Shown: piece after piece, positions 1 through 8,516 of the stretch
Layout: the number at the start of each line of letters is the position of its first letter
Position numbering within the stretch: the first letter of the stretch is position 1
DNA from: Buttiauxella sp965119215
GTDB lineage: Bacteria; Pseudomonadota; Gammaproteobacteria; Enterobacterales; Enterobacteriaceae
NCBI GenBank assembly: GCA_965119215.1
Contig: CBCPKK010000018.1
Location: 62,001-126,000, forward strand
Reading direction: 5' to 3'
DNA: 64,000 nucleotides
Position numbers and translations under genes: made by a program
Notes under the pieces: model-generated
What the model was told of the DNA's origin: nothing
The model's input: only the letters and a program-made list of their open reading frames with translations
The model's database searches: none

Positions 1-561
1 TGTACCCGCAGCCGTATTCAGCAAATTGGTGGCTTCTACGATGGACACTGCCGCGACTTAAATCATGGTCCAGATAATACCGCACTACGTTTCGTGCAGC
101 GTCATCCGGTATTAAGTTTTGAAGATAAGCTGCACGGCAAGCTAATTGCCGATGAACAACTGGCGCGTGAAGATTTTATCATTCATCGCCGTGATGGGTT
201 ATTTGCCTATAATCTTGCTGTAGTGGTGGACGATAATTTCCAGGGCGTGAGCGAAATAGTCCGTGGTGCAGATTTAATTGAGCCTACCGTCCGACAAATT
301 TCGCTGTATCGACAATTTGGCTGGAAGGTGCCTGATTACGTGCATTTGCCGCTGGTGCTCAATGAGAATGGCGCCAAGTTATCAAAGCAGAATCACGCGC
401 CAGCCCTTCCACAAGGCGATCCGCGCCCCGTAATTCATGCCGCGCTGGTTTTTTTGAATCAACCTGAAATTGCCCATTGGCAAGATTTAGCGCTAAGTGA
501 GTTGCTCGCTCAAGCGGTGCAAAATTGGTCATTGAATACTGTTGTGTCCTGCTCGTCGTGA
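1..561 (+). CDS. gluQ: Glutamyl-Q tRNA(Asp) synthetase, 5' end missing
   Basis: The last 186 residues are visible; the reading frame is open from base 1, so the start lies upstream of the window. The family activates glutamate and transfers it to queuosine in the anticodon of tRNA(Asp); it resembles a truncated glutamyl-tRNA synthetase without an anticodon-binding domain. Visible are the remains of the zinc site (CTRSR ... FYDGHC), the class I block REDFIIHRRDGLFAYNLA, and the KMSKS-type loop KLSKQNHA. In E. coli gluQ lies directly upstream of pcnB, as here. The C-terminal tail (VVSCSS) is a few residues shorter than I recall for E. coli. Confidence 0.95.
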   Translation, partial: CTRSRIQQIGGFYDGHCRDLNHGPDNTALRFVQRHPVLSFEDKLHGKLIADEQLAREDFIIHRRDGLFAYNLAVVVDDNFQGVSEIVRGADLIEPTVRQISLYRQFGWKVPDYVHLPLVLNENGAKLSKQNHAPALPQGDPRPVIHAALVFLNQPEIAHWQDLALSELLAQAVQNWSLNTVVSCSS

Positions 562-636
562 ATAGGTCGTTCTCAAATGCCACACACTGAGCTATGATTA
601 GCCGCTGTTTTTTTTGTCCCTATGATTGACACTGCC

Positions 637-649
637 GAGGTGTACTATT
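637..649 (+). promoter_or_regulatory. Shine-Dalgarno and AUU start codon of pcnB
   Basis: GAGGTG (637-642) lies just ahead of ATT (647-649), which opens the frame in phase with FTRVANFCRK. No ATG, GTG or TTG sits at the family start. A TTG at 626 is in frame but has no ribosome-binding sequence and would add seven residues with no family counterpart. E. coli pcnB is a known case of AUU initiation, a codon that keeps expression low and makes it sensitive to IF3. The same arrangement is seen here. Confidence 0.85.
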
Positions 650-2044
650 TTTACCCGAGTCGCTAATTTTTGCCGCAAGGTGCTTAACCGCGATGACGTC
701 GTGGTCGAGGAGAATGAAGATCTCCCGCTAATCACGGTGATTCCGCGTGACCAGCACGCTCTGTCCCGCAAAGATATCAGTGAAAATGCCCTCAAGGTGC
801 TCTATCGTCTGAACAAAGCAGGCTACGAGGCTTACCTCGTGGGTGGCGGTGTCCGTGACTTGTTGCTTGGCAAACGGCCGAAAGACTTTGATGTCACCAC
901 CAGCGCCACGCCGGATCAGGTACGCAAACTGTTCCGTAACTGCCGCCTGGTTGGCCGTCGCTTCCGCTTAGCACACGTCATGTTTGGGCCGGAAATCATC
1001 GAAGTCGCCACTTTCCGTGGTCACCACGAAGAGCAAACGTCTGATAAACAGACTTCGCAGACAGGCCAGAATGGCATGCTGCTTCGCGACAACATCTTTG
1101 GTTCTATCGAAGAAGATGCTCAGCGCCGCGATTTCACTATCAACAGCCTCTATTACAGCGTGGCTGATTTCTCCGTTCGCGATTATGTCGGTGGCCTGCG
1201 TGATTTACGCAATGGCGTTATCCGCTTAATTGGTGACCCTGAAACCCGCTACCGCGAAGACCCTGTGCGCATGCTTCGTGCCGTGCGCTTTGCCGCCAAG
1301 CTGAATATGACGATTAGCCCGGAAACTGGCGAACCTATTCCGCGTTTAGCGACCTTGATTAACGACGTGCCACCTGCTCGTTTGTTTGAAGAGTCACTGA
1401 AACTTCTGCAAGCCGGTCACGGTTACCCGACATACGAATTACTGCGCGAATATCAGCTGTTCCAGCCGTTATTCCCGACCATCACCCGCTACTTTACCGA
1501 GCAGGGTGACAGTCCAATGGAGCGCATGATCGATCAGGTGCTGAAGAACACCGATAACCGCATTCAAAACGATATGCGCGTTAATCCGGCCTTCTTGTTC
1601 TCCGCCATGTTCTGGTATCCGCAACTGGAGATGGCTCAAAAGCTGGCCCAGGAAAGCGGCCTTGCCTATATGGACGCCTTCGCTCTGGCGATGAACGAAG
1701 TACTGGATGAAGCCTGCCGTGCGCTGGCTATTCCAAAACGTATTACCACGCTGGTTCGTGATATCTGGGGCTTACAGCTGCGCCTGTCACGCCGCCAGGG
1801 AAAACGCGCCTGGAAGCTGATGGAGCATCCTAAATTCCGCGCGGCTTACGACCTGCTGGCACTGCGTGCTGAAGTGGAAAATAACCAGGAATTACTGCGC
1901 CTGACCAAATGGTGGGGTGAGTTCCAGGTAGCAGCGCCACCTGCGCAAAAAGATATGCTCGATGTTTTAGGTGATGAACCTGCGCTACGCCGCCGTCATC
2001 GCCGTCCGCGTAAACGTGCACCGCGTAGCGGAGGAAGTGCATGA
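647..2044 (+). CDS. pcnB: Poly(A) polymerase I
   Basis: Adds 3' poly(A) tails to RNAs, marking them for decay; it controls ColE1-type plasmid copy number through RNA I. Counting from the AUU at 647 gives 465 residues, the E. coli length. The nucleotidyltransferase signature GGGVRDLLLG is followed by Asp80 and Asp82 (KDFDV), and DFTINSLYY holds the third acidic position. The C-terminus is strongly basic (RRRHRRPRKRAPR), as expected for RNA binding. The stop overlaps the folK start (ATGA), implying translational coupling. The AUU start is likely the main expression brake. Family assignment is secure; the start rests on homology and the Shine-Dalgarno position. Confidence 0.97.
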   Translation: MFTRVANFCRKVLNRDDVVVEENEDLPLITVIPRDQHALSRKDISENALKVLYRLNKAGYEAYLVGGGVRDLLLGKRPKDFDVTTSATPDQVRKLFRNCRLVGRRFRLAHVMFGPEIIEVATFRGHHEEQTSDKQTSQTGQNGMLLRDNIFGSIEEDAQRRDFTINSLYYSVADFSVRDYVGGLRDLRNGVIRLIGDPETRYREDPVRMLRAVRFAAKLNMTISPETGEPIPRLATLINDVPPARLFEESLKLLQAGHGYPTYELLREYQLFQPLFPTITRYFTEQGDSPMERMIDQVLKNTDNRIQNDMRVNPAFLFSAMFWYPQLEMAQKLAQESGLAYMDAFALAMNEVLDEACRALAIPKRITTLVRDIWGLQLRLSRRQGKRAWKLMEHPKFRAAYDLLALRAEVENNQELLRLTKWWGEFQVAAPPAQKDMLDVLGDEPALRRRHRRPRKRAPRSGGSA

Positions 2045-2520
2045 CACTGGCGTATATCGCCCTTGGCAGCAACCAGGCGTCTCCGCTTGAGCAAGTGACT
2101 CAAGCACTGGACGCCATTGCAACCATTCCGCAAAGCCGGGTGGTTGCAACTTCTTCGTTTTACCGCACCCCGCCGCTCGGCCCGCAAGACCAACCTGATT
2201 ATCTTAATGCCGCCGTGGTACTGGAAACAGAACTGTCTCCCGAAGATTTACTGGCCCATACTCAACGTATTGAGTTAGAACACGGTCGTGTACGTAAAGC
2301 TGAACGTTGGGGGCCACGCACACTGGATCTCGACATAATGCTTTTCGGTAATCTGACTGTTGCAACGCCAACGCTTACCGTGCCCCATTACGATATGAAA
2401 AATCGCGCGTTTATGTTGGTGCCTTTGTTGGAAGTTGCGCCTGATTGCGCATTCCCCGACGGGCAACCGGTCGCAGACGTGTTAAAAACGCTCTCCCAGG
2501 ATGGGATTACGCTCTGGTAA
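2041..2520 (+). CDS. folK: 6-hydroxymethyl-7,8-dihydropterin pyrophosphokinase
   Basis: Transfers pyrophosphate from ATP to 6-hydroxymethyl-dihydropterin, the step before dihydropteroate synthase in folate synthesis; cytosolic. It has 159 residues, the usual HPPK length. The hallmark RWGPRTLDLDI (about residues 89-99) carries the two Mg-binding aspartates. The start overlaps the pcnB stop, with GGAGG inside the end of pcnB as ribosome-binding site. Downstream comes panB after only 60 bp. In E. coli K-12 a fimbrial operon (yadN to yadC) separates folK from panB; it is absent here. Confidence 0.97.
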   Translation: MTLAYIALGSNQASPLEQVTQALDAIATIPQSRVVATSSFYRTPPLGPQDQPDYLNAAVVLETELSPEDLLAHTQRIELEHGRVRKAERWGPRTLDLDIMLFGNLTVATPTLTVPHYDMKNRAFMLVPLLEVAPDCAFPDGQPVADVLKTLSQDGITLW

Positions 2521-2580
2521 TCACGGACGTATTCATTTGTTAATGTAGTATTTCCCCACCCTTCTAATCCAGGGACTGCC

Positions 2581-3375
2581 ATGAAACCAATCACCATGTC
2601 TCAGTTGCGCCAATGGAAACAGGCTCAACGCAAATTCGCCACCATCACAGCTTATGATTTCAGCTTTGCAAAACTGTTTGCCGATGAAGGCATCGGTGTA
2701 ATGCTGGTTGGCGATTCATTGGGGATGACCGTTCAGGGTCACGACTCCACGCTGCCCGTAACAGTAGAAGACATTGCCTACCATACGCGTGCTGTTCGCC
2801 GCGGTGCGCCAAACTGCTTGCTGCTGGCCGACTTACCTTTCATGGCATACGCCACACCAGAACAGGCGTTTACCCATTCAGCCATCGTTATGCGTGCTGG
2901 AGCCAATATGGTCAAAATTGAAGGTGGCCGCTGGCTGGTAGAAACCGTCAAAATGCTGACCGAACGCGCCGTACCGGTATGTGGGCATTTGGGCTTAACG
3001 CCACAGTCCGTGAATATCTTCGGCGGGTACAAAGTCCAGGGCCGTGATGAAGCAGCCGCACAAACACTGTTTGATGATGCCGTGGCGCTTGAAGCCGCAG
3101 GTGCACAGTTATTAGTGCTGGAATGCGTGCCGGTTGCGCTGGCAAAACGCATTACTGACGCGCTGAGCATTCCGGTTATCGGTATTGGTGCTGGCAATGT
3201 CACTGACGGCCAAATTCTGGTGATGCACGATGCATTCGGCATTACCGGCGGGCATATTCCAAAATTTGCGAAAAACTTCCTCACAGGAACCGGCGACATG
3301 CGCGCTGCGGTGCGCCAGTACATAGCTGAAGTTGAATCCGGCACCTACCCAGGTGAAGAACATAGTTTCCACTGA
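2581..3375 (+). CDS. panB: 3-methyl-2-oxobutanoate hydroxymethyltransferase (ketopantoate hydroxymethyltransferase)
   Basis: First committed step of pantothenate synthesis: adds a hydroxymethyl group from 5,10-methylene-THF to alpha-ketoisovalerate. The 264 residues fold as one TIM-like domain; VGDSLGMT places the Mg ligand Asp45, and VKIEGG and GIGAGNVTDGQ match later active-site blocks. The start is ATG with the GGGACTGCC leader. panC follows 13 bp after the stop, so panB and panC form an operon, while panD follows after 95 bp. Decameric cytosolic enzyme in the characterised family members. Confidence 0.97.
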   Translation: MKPITMSQLRQWKQAQRKFATITAYDFSFAKLFADEGIGVMLVGDSLGMTVQGHDSTLPVTVEDIAYHTRAVRRGAPNCLLLADLPFMAYATPEQAFTHSAIVMRAGANMVKIEGGRWLVETVKMLTERAVPVCGHLGLTPQSVNIFGGYKVQGRDEAAAQTLFDDAVALEAAGAQLLVLECVPVALAKRITDALSIPVIGIGAGNVTDGQILVMHDAFGITGGHIPKFAKNFLTGTGDMRAAVRQYIAEVESGTYPGEEHSFH

Positions 3376-3388
3376 CAGGAGAAGGGTT

Positions 3389-4243
3389 GTGTTGATTATC
3401 GAAACGATACCGCTGTTACGTCAGCAAATCCGCCGCTGGCGCCAGGAAGGTAAACGCATTGCGTTGGTGCCGACGATGGGTAACCTGCACGACGGGCATA
3501 TGAAGCTGGTCGACGATGCGAAAAGCCGCGCCGATGTGGTAGTAACCACTATTTTTGTTAATCCGATGCAGTTTGACCGCCCGGATGATTTAACCCGCTA
3601 CCCGCGTACTTTGCAGGAAGACTGTGAAAAGCTAAACCGCCGCAAAGTGGATTTAGTCTTTGCCCCGGCTCCGGCAGATATTTACCCGAAAGGCCTGGAT
3701 TCGCAGACATTCCTCGAAGTGCCTGGGCTTTCTACAATGCTCGAAGGCGCAAGCCGTCCTGGTCATTTCCGTGGCGTGTCTACCATCGTCAGCAAGCTGT
3801 TTAACATGGTGCAGCCAGACATCGCCTGTTTCGGTGAGAAAGACTTCCAGCAGCTCGCCGTTATTCGCAAGATGGTTGCGGATATGGGTTATGACATCGA
3901 AATCATTGGCGTGCCCACTGTTCGAGCCAAAGACGGCCTGGCACTGAGTTCGCGTAATGGTTATCTGACCGCTGAGCAGCGCAAAATCGCACCGGGTTTG
4001 CACAAAGTCATGCAGTCTCTGGCGGATAAACTGCGCGCGGGTGAGCGCGATACCGAAGAGATGCTGGCGATTGCAGCAACCGAGCTGAATGAAAAAGGTT
4101 TCCGCTCAGACGACCTGCAAATCCGCGATGCCGATACGCTATTAGAGCTGGATGTTGAGAGCAAACGCGCCGTTGTCTTAATGGCCGCATGGCTTGGACA
4201 AGCGCGTTTGATTGATAATATTCAGGTTGATTTAGCACAGTAG
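3389..4243 (+). CDS. panC: Pantothenate synthetase (pantoate--beta-alanine ligase)
   Basis: Condenses pantoate with beta-alanine through a pantoyl-adenylate. I place the start at GTG 3389: it is preceded by AGGAGAAGGG and gives VLIIETIPLLRQQIRR, aligning with the E. coli N-terminus (also GTG) for 284 residues. An upstream in-frame start exists but would lie inside panB. The HIGH-like motif PTMGNLHDGH and the KMSKS-like LSSRN loop of this nucleotidyltransferase family are present. It takes pantoate (from PanB plus PanE) and the beta-alanine made by PanD, encoded just downstream. Confidence 0.97.
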   Translation: MLIIETIPLLRQQIRRWRQEGKRIALVPTMGNLHDGHMKLVDDAKSRADVVVTTIFVNPMQFDRPDDLTRYPRTLQEDCEKLNRRKVDLVFAPAPADIYPKGLDSQTFLEVPGLSTMLEGASRPGHFRGVSTIVSKLFNMVQPDIACFGEKDFQQLAVIRKMVADMGYDIEIIGVPTVRAKDGLALSSRNGYLTAEQRKIAPGLHKVMQSLADKLRAGERDTEEMLAIAATELNEKGFRSDDLQIRDADTLLELDVESKRAVVLMAAWLGQARLIDNIQVDLAQ

Positions 4244-4285
4244 ACAGCCCCTATAAAAACGGGCAATACTGCTGCGATACATTCA

Positions 4286-4307
4286 TGGAGCCGATGATTA
4301 TCGGTTC
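4286..4307 (+). other. Small stem-loop between panC and panD
   Basis: GAGCCGAT (4288-4295) pairs with ATCGGTTC (4300-4307) around a GATT loop, with one G-T wobble. No good T tract follows, so it is a weak terminator or a stem in the panD leader. In E. coli K-12 this interval carries the transposase-like gene rpnC; here only 95 bp without a gene remain. Confidence 0.35.
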
Positions 4308-4338
4308 TGTTTAGGCCCAGTCAGAAAGGTTTAATTTT

Positions 4339-4719
4339 ATGATTCGCACCATGCTGCAAGGCAAACTTCACCGTGTCAAAGTGACTCAGGCGGATTTGCA
4401 CTATGAAGGTTCCTGCGCCATCGATCAGGACTTCCTTGAGGCGGCTGGCATTCTGGAATATGAAGCCATTGATATCTATAACGTCACCAACGGTAAGCGT
4501 TTTTCAACTTACGCCATCGCTGGCGAACGGGGTTCCAGAATCATTTCGGTTAACGGTGCCGCTGCGCATTGTGCCGATGTGGGTGACATTCTGATCATCG
4601 CCACTTACGTCACTATGCCGGACGAGCAAGCGCGTAGCTGGCAGCCAAAAGTGGCCTATTTCGATGGTGACAACGAAATGAAACGCCTGGCGAAAGCCGT
4701 GCCGGTTCAGGTTGCCTGA
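4339..4719 (+). CDS. panD: Aspartate 1-decarboxylase proenzyme
   Basis: Makes beta-alanine from aspartate for pantothenate. It is a pyruvoyl enzyme: the pro-chain cleaves itself between Gly24 and Ser25, and Ser25 becomes the pyruvoyl group. Here HYEGSCAID places exactly G24-S25. Length 126 matches E. coli. In E. coli PanZ promotes cleavage and mediates CoA feedback. The ribosome-binding sequence is AAAGG ahead of the ATG. The gene ends just before a complex palindromic repeat (4728-4900). Confidence 0.97.
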   Translation: MIRTMLQGKLHRVKVTQADLHYEGSCAIDQDFLEAAGILEYEAIDIYNVTNGKRFSTYAIAGERGSRIISVNGAAAHCADVGDILIIATYVTMPDEQARSWQPKVAYFDGDNEMKRLAKAVPVQVA

Positions 4720-4727
4720 CCCCAAAG

Positions 4728-4900
4728 GACCCCACCCCAACCCTCCCCTTGCCAAGGGGAGGGAGCTTAATATCTTTTAGCTCCTCCACCTGGTAAGGGG
4801 CAGAGAGCTTAATGTCTTTTAGCTCCTCCACCTGGTAAGGGGCAGAGAGCTTAATGTCTTTAGCTCCTCCACCTGGTAAGGGGGAGGTTGGGTGGGGGTC
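4728..4900. repeat. Palindromic intergenic element with 42-bp tandem triplication
   Basis: Outer arms (4728-4748 and 4880-4900) are near-inverted copies built of GACCCCACCC / GGGTGGGGGTC. Inside the left arm is a perfect hairpin CCCTCCCCTT-gcc-AAGGGGAGGG (4741-4763). Between the arms a 42-bp unit beginning AGCTTAATRTCTTTTAGCTC starts at 4764, 4806 and 4848; the third copy lacks one T. It fills the panD|yadE joint, where the two genes converge, so it can act in both directions on 3' ends. The architecture resembles the element at 15170-15253. Short palindromic repeats of this kind are dispersed in enterobacterial genomes; I cannot name the family. Confidence 0.8.
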
Positions 4901-4938
4901 ATTTCCCCTTGCAAGGAGCGGGAAATATCCTCACACCA

Positions 4939-6189
4939 TCAAGAAGCAGGCTGGTTAGTAATCAACCGCGACATGGTTTCCAGCGAATCGGTTCGCAAGA
5001 TATAAAGCCGTTTTAGCAAAAACGGATTATCTCCCGGTTTCACTTTTCCCCGCACCGTCGTCACTGCCATATGAAATCCCGCGTCATTCGCTGCTTTCAG
5101 CGCGTTATTGTTATAACCGCCGAACGGATAAGAAAGATATAAAACATGCGGATTAAACTGCGCCAGGGCGCGCCTCGAGTGTTCAAAATCAAACAACACG
5201 TTATGGTAGCTGCGGCTTAAAAGAATCGGCTGGCGGTTGGCATCAACACGATGCAAGAAATGGGTGTGGGACTGAATATCAAACACATCCTGAGTGGCCT
5301 TCAATTCCGAAATACTCATAAATTGCAGCGCTTTCGGATTCCAGGTTTGTGGATGGGCTTTAATGCGCGATGAAATAATAAATGACGTCGCCTTGAAGCC
5401 ATATTCTTTAAGAATCGGGTAAGCGTAGCGATAAACCGATTTCAATCCATCATCAAAGGTAATCACCACGGCTCGCGCAGGCAGGTTCATGCGGTTGCGC
5501 ACGTAACCTTCGAGCTGGTACATCGTCAGCGTGGTGTAACCCATGTCACGCAACCAGGTCATTTGGTTGCTGAATGCGACAACCGACGTCGTGGTCGATG
5601 TATGACGGAAACGAGTGTTTTCTTCATCACGCAGAATATGGTGGTAAGTCAGTATCGGAATGCCATTATCCTGCTGCGCATCAAGGCTGCTGACATACCC
5701 AAGGCGGTTACCAATACGGATTTGAAACCAGGTTTGGTTTAAGCGGTCTTTCAGGCTGGCAATAATAGGGTAACGAATATTGTCGGCCAGAGTCCCAAAC
5801 GGCGCACTGCCGTTATCCGGCGCATTATACACGGCGACATCACGGAAGGTGACCAGGTTTTGGTTACTCAGCGGTTTATTAAGATCGCCCAGGCGGTCTT
5901 CTACACGCTGCTTTCCCGCAACGGGTTGCAGGTGAGTTTTATCAATAAAACCGGTGCCAAATCCAAAATTGAATTCGTAATAATCTGCCGCCATGGGGAC
6001 GACAGCCAGAATTTGGCCTTCCTGAATCGTGCCGACAGAAATGACTTTATCCCCCACCTGCGCCCAAATATCGGCATCTTCGGTGGTTTGCATATATTGC
6101 GCGGGAGTGTGATTGCTGCTGAGCAGACTAGCATTAGCACTGCTGGCGCAAATCAGCATCAGTACGGCAAATATAAGACGAGTTAGCAT
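4939..6189 (-). CDS. yadE: Putative exported polysaccharide deacetylase YadE
   Basis: 416 residues. An N-terminal signal peptide (hydrophobic, ending ASSANA at about residue 20) indicates export; I see no lipobox cysteine. Residues about 30-170 are SH3-like and repeat-rich; residues about 175-400 form a NodB/polysaccharide deacetylase domain with TYHHIL, TFDDG (244-248) and SHTH (307-310), the metal-binding and catalytic blocks. The substrate is unknown; related enzymes remove N- or O-acetyl groups from cell-surface polymers. Same place and orientation as E. coli yadE, next to yadI and convergent with panD. Confidence 0.9.
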   Translation of the reverse strand: MLTRLIFAVLMLICASSANASLLSSNHTPAQYMQTTEDADIWAQVGDKVISVGTIQEGQILAVVPMAADYYEFNFGFGTGFIDKTHLQPVAGKQRVEDRLGDLNKPLSNQNLVTFRDVAVYNAPDNGSAPFGTLADNIRYPIIASLKDRLNQTWFQIRIGNRLGYVSSLDAQQDNGIPILTYHHILRDEENTRFRHTSTTTSVVAFSNQMTWLRDMGYTTLTMYQLEGYVRNRMNLPARAVVITFDDGLKSVYRYAYPILKEYGFKATSFIISSRIKAHPQTWNPKALQFMSISELKATQDVFDIQSHTHFLHRVDANRQPILLSRSYHNVLFDFEHSRRALAQFNPHVLYLSYPFGGYNNNALKAANDAGFHMAVTTVRGKVKPGDNPFLLKRLYILRTDSLETMSRLITNQPAS

Positions 6190-6271
6190 AACGAGTTTGA
6201 TAGCACAAAATGCTCAATGGCGAGAGTTGGCGTCATTCTAACAAAAGCCCACTCAATACCCACGTTTCAAA

Positions 6272-6703
6272 TCAATATTGATGGAGTAACACAAACGGCG
6301 GATTTTTTTGCTGCTGATGCCAAAGGCTGGTGATGTCATCCCCGCCCTGCTCAACAATGCGCTCGCGGAACTCTTCACTGGTCAGCTTCTCGCGGTGTAC
6401 ACGCATGGCGAACAATACAGGCAACGTAACGCCTGAAATCACTTCACAGTGGGGATGTTGGTGACTGATTAACGCGGCTGTACGGTAAGGTGCGGCTCCG
6501 GTTTTATCCGTCAGAAAGACGACACCGTCTCCAGAATCACAATTGTAGAGCGCATCGCACATCATGCGGCTCAGCATATTGGTGCTAAGCCCTTTCCAGA
6601 AATTCACAGCACAGCATTGCTGTTGCGGCCCAAAACGTCGCTCAATTGCATCCAGCATATCCTGAGCGTAGTAGTCATGACCGGCAATAACCCAACCTAA
6701 CAT
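6272..6703 (-). CDS. yadI: PTS mannose-family IIA-like protein YadI
   Basis: 143 residues from ATG 6703 (MLGWVIAGHD), with AAAAGGAG upstream; a longer in-frame TTG start has no such signal. The family is EIIA of the mannose/fructose/sorbose type. His9 in the first strand is the expected phosphorylation residue, equivalent to His10 of ManX. No IIB, IIC or IID of this class lies nearby, so it is an orphan IIA, as in E. coli. It belongs to a different PTS superfamily from the IIB/IIC pair at 21727-23479 and cannot be assumed to serve it. Confidence 0.88.
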   Translation of the reverse strand: MLGWVIAGHDYYAQDMLDAIERRFGPQQQCCAVNFWKGLSTNMLSRMMCDALYNCDSGDGVVFLTDKTGAAPYRTAALISHQHPHCEVISGVTLPVLFAMRVHREKLTSEEFRERIVEQGGDDITSLWHQQQKNPPFVLLHQY

Positions 6704-6822
6704 GGCGTTCTCCTTTTCGCAGAGCGCAAGTGTGCCAGAGGGGAAATTCAGCGATGTGATGCTAATCAATAGTGGGTAAGAAAGGTCTCAATTTGCCTCC
6801 CCTTTCGAGGAGGCAGCAGCAA

Positions 6823-7593
6823 TTAACTCCGCAAACCGCGCCCGCGTTGAATCAAATACCAACACAGGATATAGAATGCGGCGATAAAGCCGACCAGCAC
6901 CGCCACGGTGAATAGCAGCGGTACATCGTTGATGCCTAGGAAGCCGTAGCGGAAACCACTGATCATATACACCACCGGATTCAGTTGGGACAGCGCCTTC
7001 CAGAACGGCGGCAGCAGACTCAGCGAGTAGAACACGCCGCCTAAATAGGTTAGTGGGGTCAGCACAAAGGTAGGAATCAGGCTGATGTCGTCAAAGGTTT
7101 TGGCAAATACCGCGTTCAGCAAACCGGCCAGCGAGAACAGAATTGCCGTCAGCAGCAGCGTTAACGCGACAAAGAGCCAGGAGTGAACCTGGAACGGCAC
7201 AAAGAACAATGAAACAGCAGTAACCAAAATCCCCACACACAGGCCACGCGCCACACCACCGCCAACATAACCCGCAATAATGATATGCGTCGGCACTGGC
7301 GCTACCAACAATTCTTCAATGTTGCGCTGGAATTTTGCGCTAAAGAACGAGGACGCGACGTTAGCGTAAGAGTTGGTGATCACCGCCATCATAATCAGCC
7401 CCGGCACAATGAACTGCATGTAGGTAAAGCCATGCATTGAGCCAATCTGTGAGCCAATCAAATTACCAAAAATAATAAAATACAGGGTCATGGTGATGAC
7501 CGGCGGTACCAGCGTTTGAATCCAGATGCGGGTGAAACGGTGGATTTCTTTCGTCCAGATACTTTTTAACGCCACCCAATAGAGATGCATCAT
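6823..7593 (-). CDS. yadH: ABC-2 type transporter permease YadH
   Basis: 256 residues with six predicted membrane segments; ABC-2 family, export type. Start ATG 7593 overlaps the yadG stop by 4 bp, so the two are translationally coupled and form one transporter (probably two YadG plus two YadH). The substrate is unknown; related pairs export drugs, lipids or polysaccharide. Typical blocks such as FSSFFSAKFQRNIEELLVAP and TFVLTPLTYLGGVFY are visible. Confidence 0.92.
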   Translation of the reverse strand: MMHLYWVALKSIWTKEIHRFTRIWIQTLVPPVITMTLYFIIFGNLIGSQIGSMHGFTYMQFIVPGLIMMAVITNSYANVASSFFSAKFQRNIEELLVAPVPTHIIIAGYVGGGVARGLCVGILVTAVSLFFVPFQVHSWLFVALTLLLTAILFSLAGLLNAVFAKTFDDISLIPTFVLTPLTYLGGVFYSLSLLPPFWKALSQLNPVVYMISGFRYGFLGINDVPLLFTVAVLVGFIAAFYILCWYLIQRGRGLRS

Positions 7594-8516
7594 GCCTTGT
7601 CTCCTTTTGTGCCGTTAACCAGCGTGACGAACAGCTCTTCAAGACGGTTTGCTTTGTTACGCATACTTAATACCTGCACACCTTGCGCACTTAACTGACT
7701 GAATACGCTGTTTACTCCCTGCTCGCGCAGCACTTCAACTTCCAGAGTCGAGGTATCTACCAGGCGATACTGGTAACCATCAAGCTGTGGCAGCGGGCTT
7801 TTCGGCGCTAAGTCGAGGATAAAAGTTTCTGACTTTAGTTTGGAGAGCAATGATTTCATTGACGTATTTTCGACTAACTCGCCATTTTGAATGATACCGA
7901 TGTTTCGGCACAGCATCTCTGCTTCTTCAAGATAATGAGTGGTCAAAATGATGGTGGTGCCTTTATCGTTCAGATCCTTCAGGAAGCCCCACATTGAACG
8001 ACGCAGTTCAATATCCACACCTGCGGTAGGCTCATCAAGGATCAGCAATTTTGGTTCATGCATTAAAGCACGAGCAATCATCAAACGGCGTTTCATGCCA
8101 CCGGACAACATGCGTGCACGTTCGTTGCGTTTTTCCCACAGATCGAGCTGTTTCAGGTACTTTTCGCTACGTGCAATCGCTTCGTCACGTTCAACACCGT
8201 AGTAACCCGCCTGATGAACAACAATCTGTTGCACCGTCTCAAAGGGGTTGAAGTTAAATTCCTGCGGAACGAGGCCAAGCTGACGTTTAGCGTTAACCAC
8301 GTCTTTTTCCAGGTCGTAACCAAATACACGTACCCGACCAGAGGTTTTATTTACCAGTGAACTGATAATACCGATAGTGGTGGATTTGCCTGCGCCGTTA
8401 GGCCCGAGGAGCGCGTAAAAGTCCCCTGCTTCAACACGAAGATCTATGCCACGCAGCGCCTGAACACCGCCTGCATAGGTTTTCGTTAATTGTTCCAGTT
8501 CTAATGCAATTGTCAT
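7590..8516 (-). CDS. yadG: ABC transporter ATP-binding protein YadG
   Basis: 308-residue cytosolic ATPase of the YadGH exporter. Walker A is GPNGAGKST, the signature is LSGGMKRRLMIARAL, Walker B is LLILDEPTAGVD, and the H-loop is TTHYLEEAEML. The C-terminal ~80 residues are the extension common to CcmA/NodI-like ABC-2 ATPases. It is divergent from can with 109 bp between starts, so both promoters lie in that gap. Confidence 0.93.
   Translation of the reverse strand: MTIALELEQLTKTYAGGVQALRGIDLRVEAGDFYALLGPNGAGKSTTIGIISSLVNKTSGRVRVFGYDLEKDVVNAKRQLGLVPQEFNFNPFETVQQIVVHQAGYYGVERDEAIARSEKYLKQLDLWEKRNERARMLSGGMKRRLMIARALMHEPKLLILDEPTAGVDIELRRSMWGFLKDLNDKGTTIILTTHYLEEAEMLCRNIGIIQNGELVENTSMKSLLSKLKSETFILDLAPKSPLPQLDGYQYRLVDTSTLEVEVLREQGVNSVFSQLSAQGVQVLSMRNKANRLEELFVTLVNGTKGDKA

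Noticed and set aside
3332..3388. Upstream extension of panC into panB
   Set aside because: The extension overlaps panB, and the GTG at 3389 has a strong Shine-Dalgarno and the family N-terminus.
4613..4831. Minus-strand open frame with repeating EELKDIKL peptide
   Set aside because: It runs through the 42-bp tandem repeat, overlaps the end of panD, has no ribosome-binding site and no family match. The repeat length being a multiple of three keeps it open by chance.
6272..6703. YadI as the missing IIA of the beta-glucoside PTS
   Set aside because: YadI belongs to the mannose-type IIA superfamily, structurally unrelated to the lactose/cellobiose IIA that would phosphorylate this IIB.
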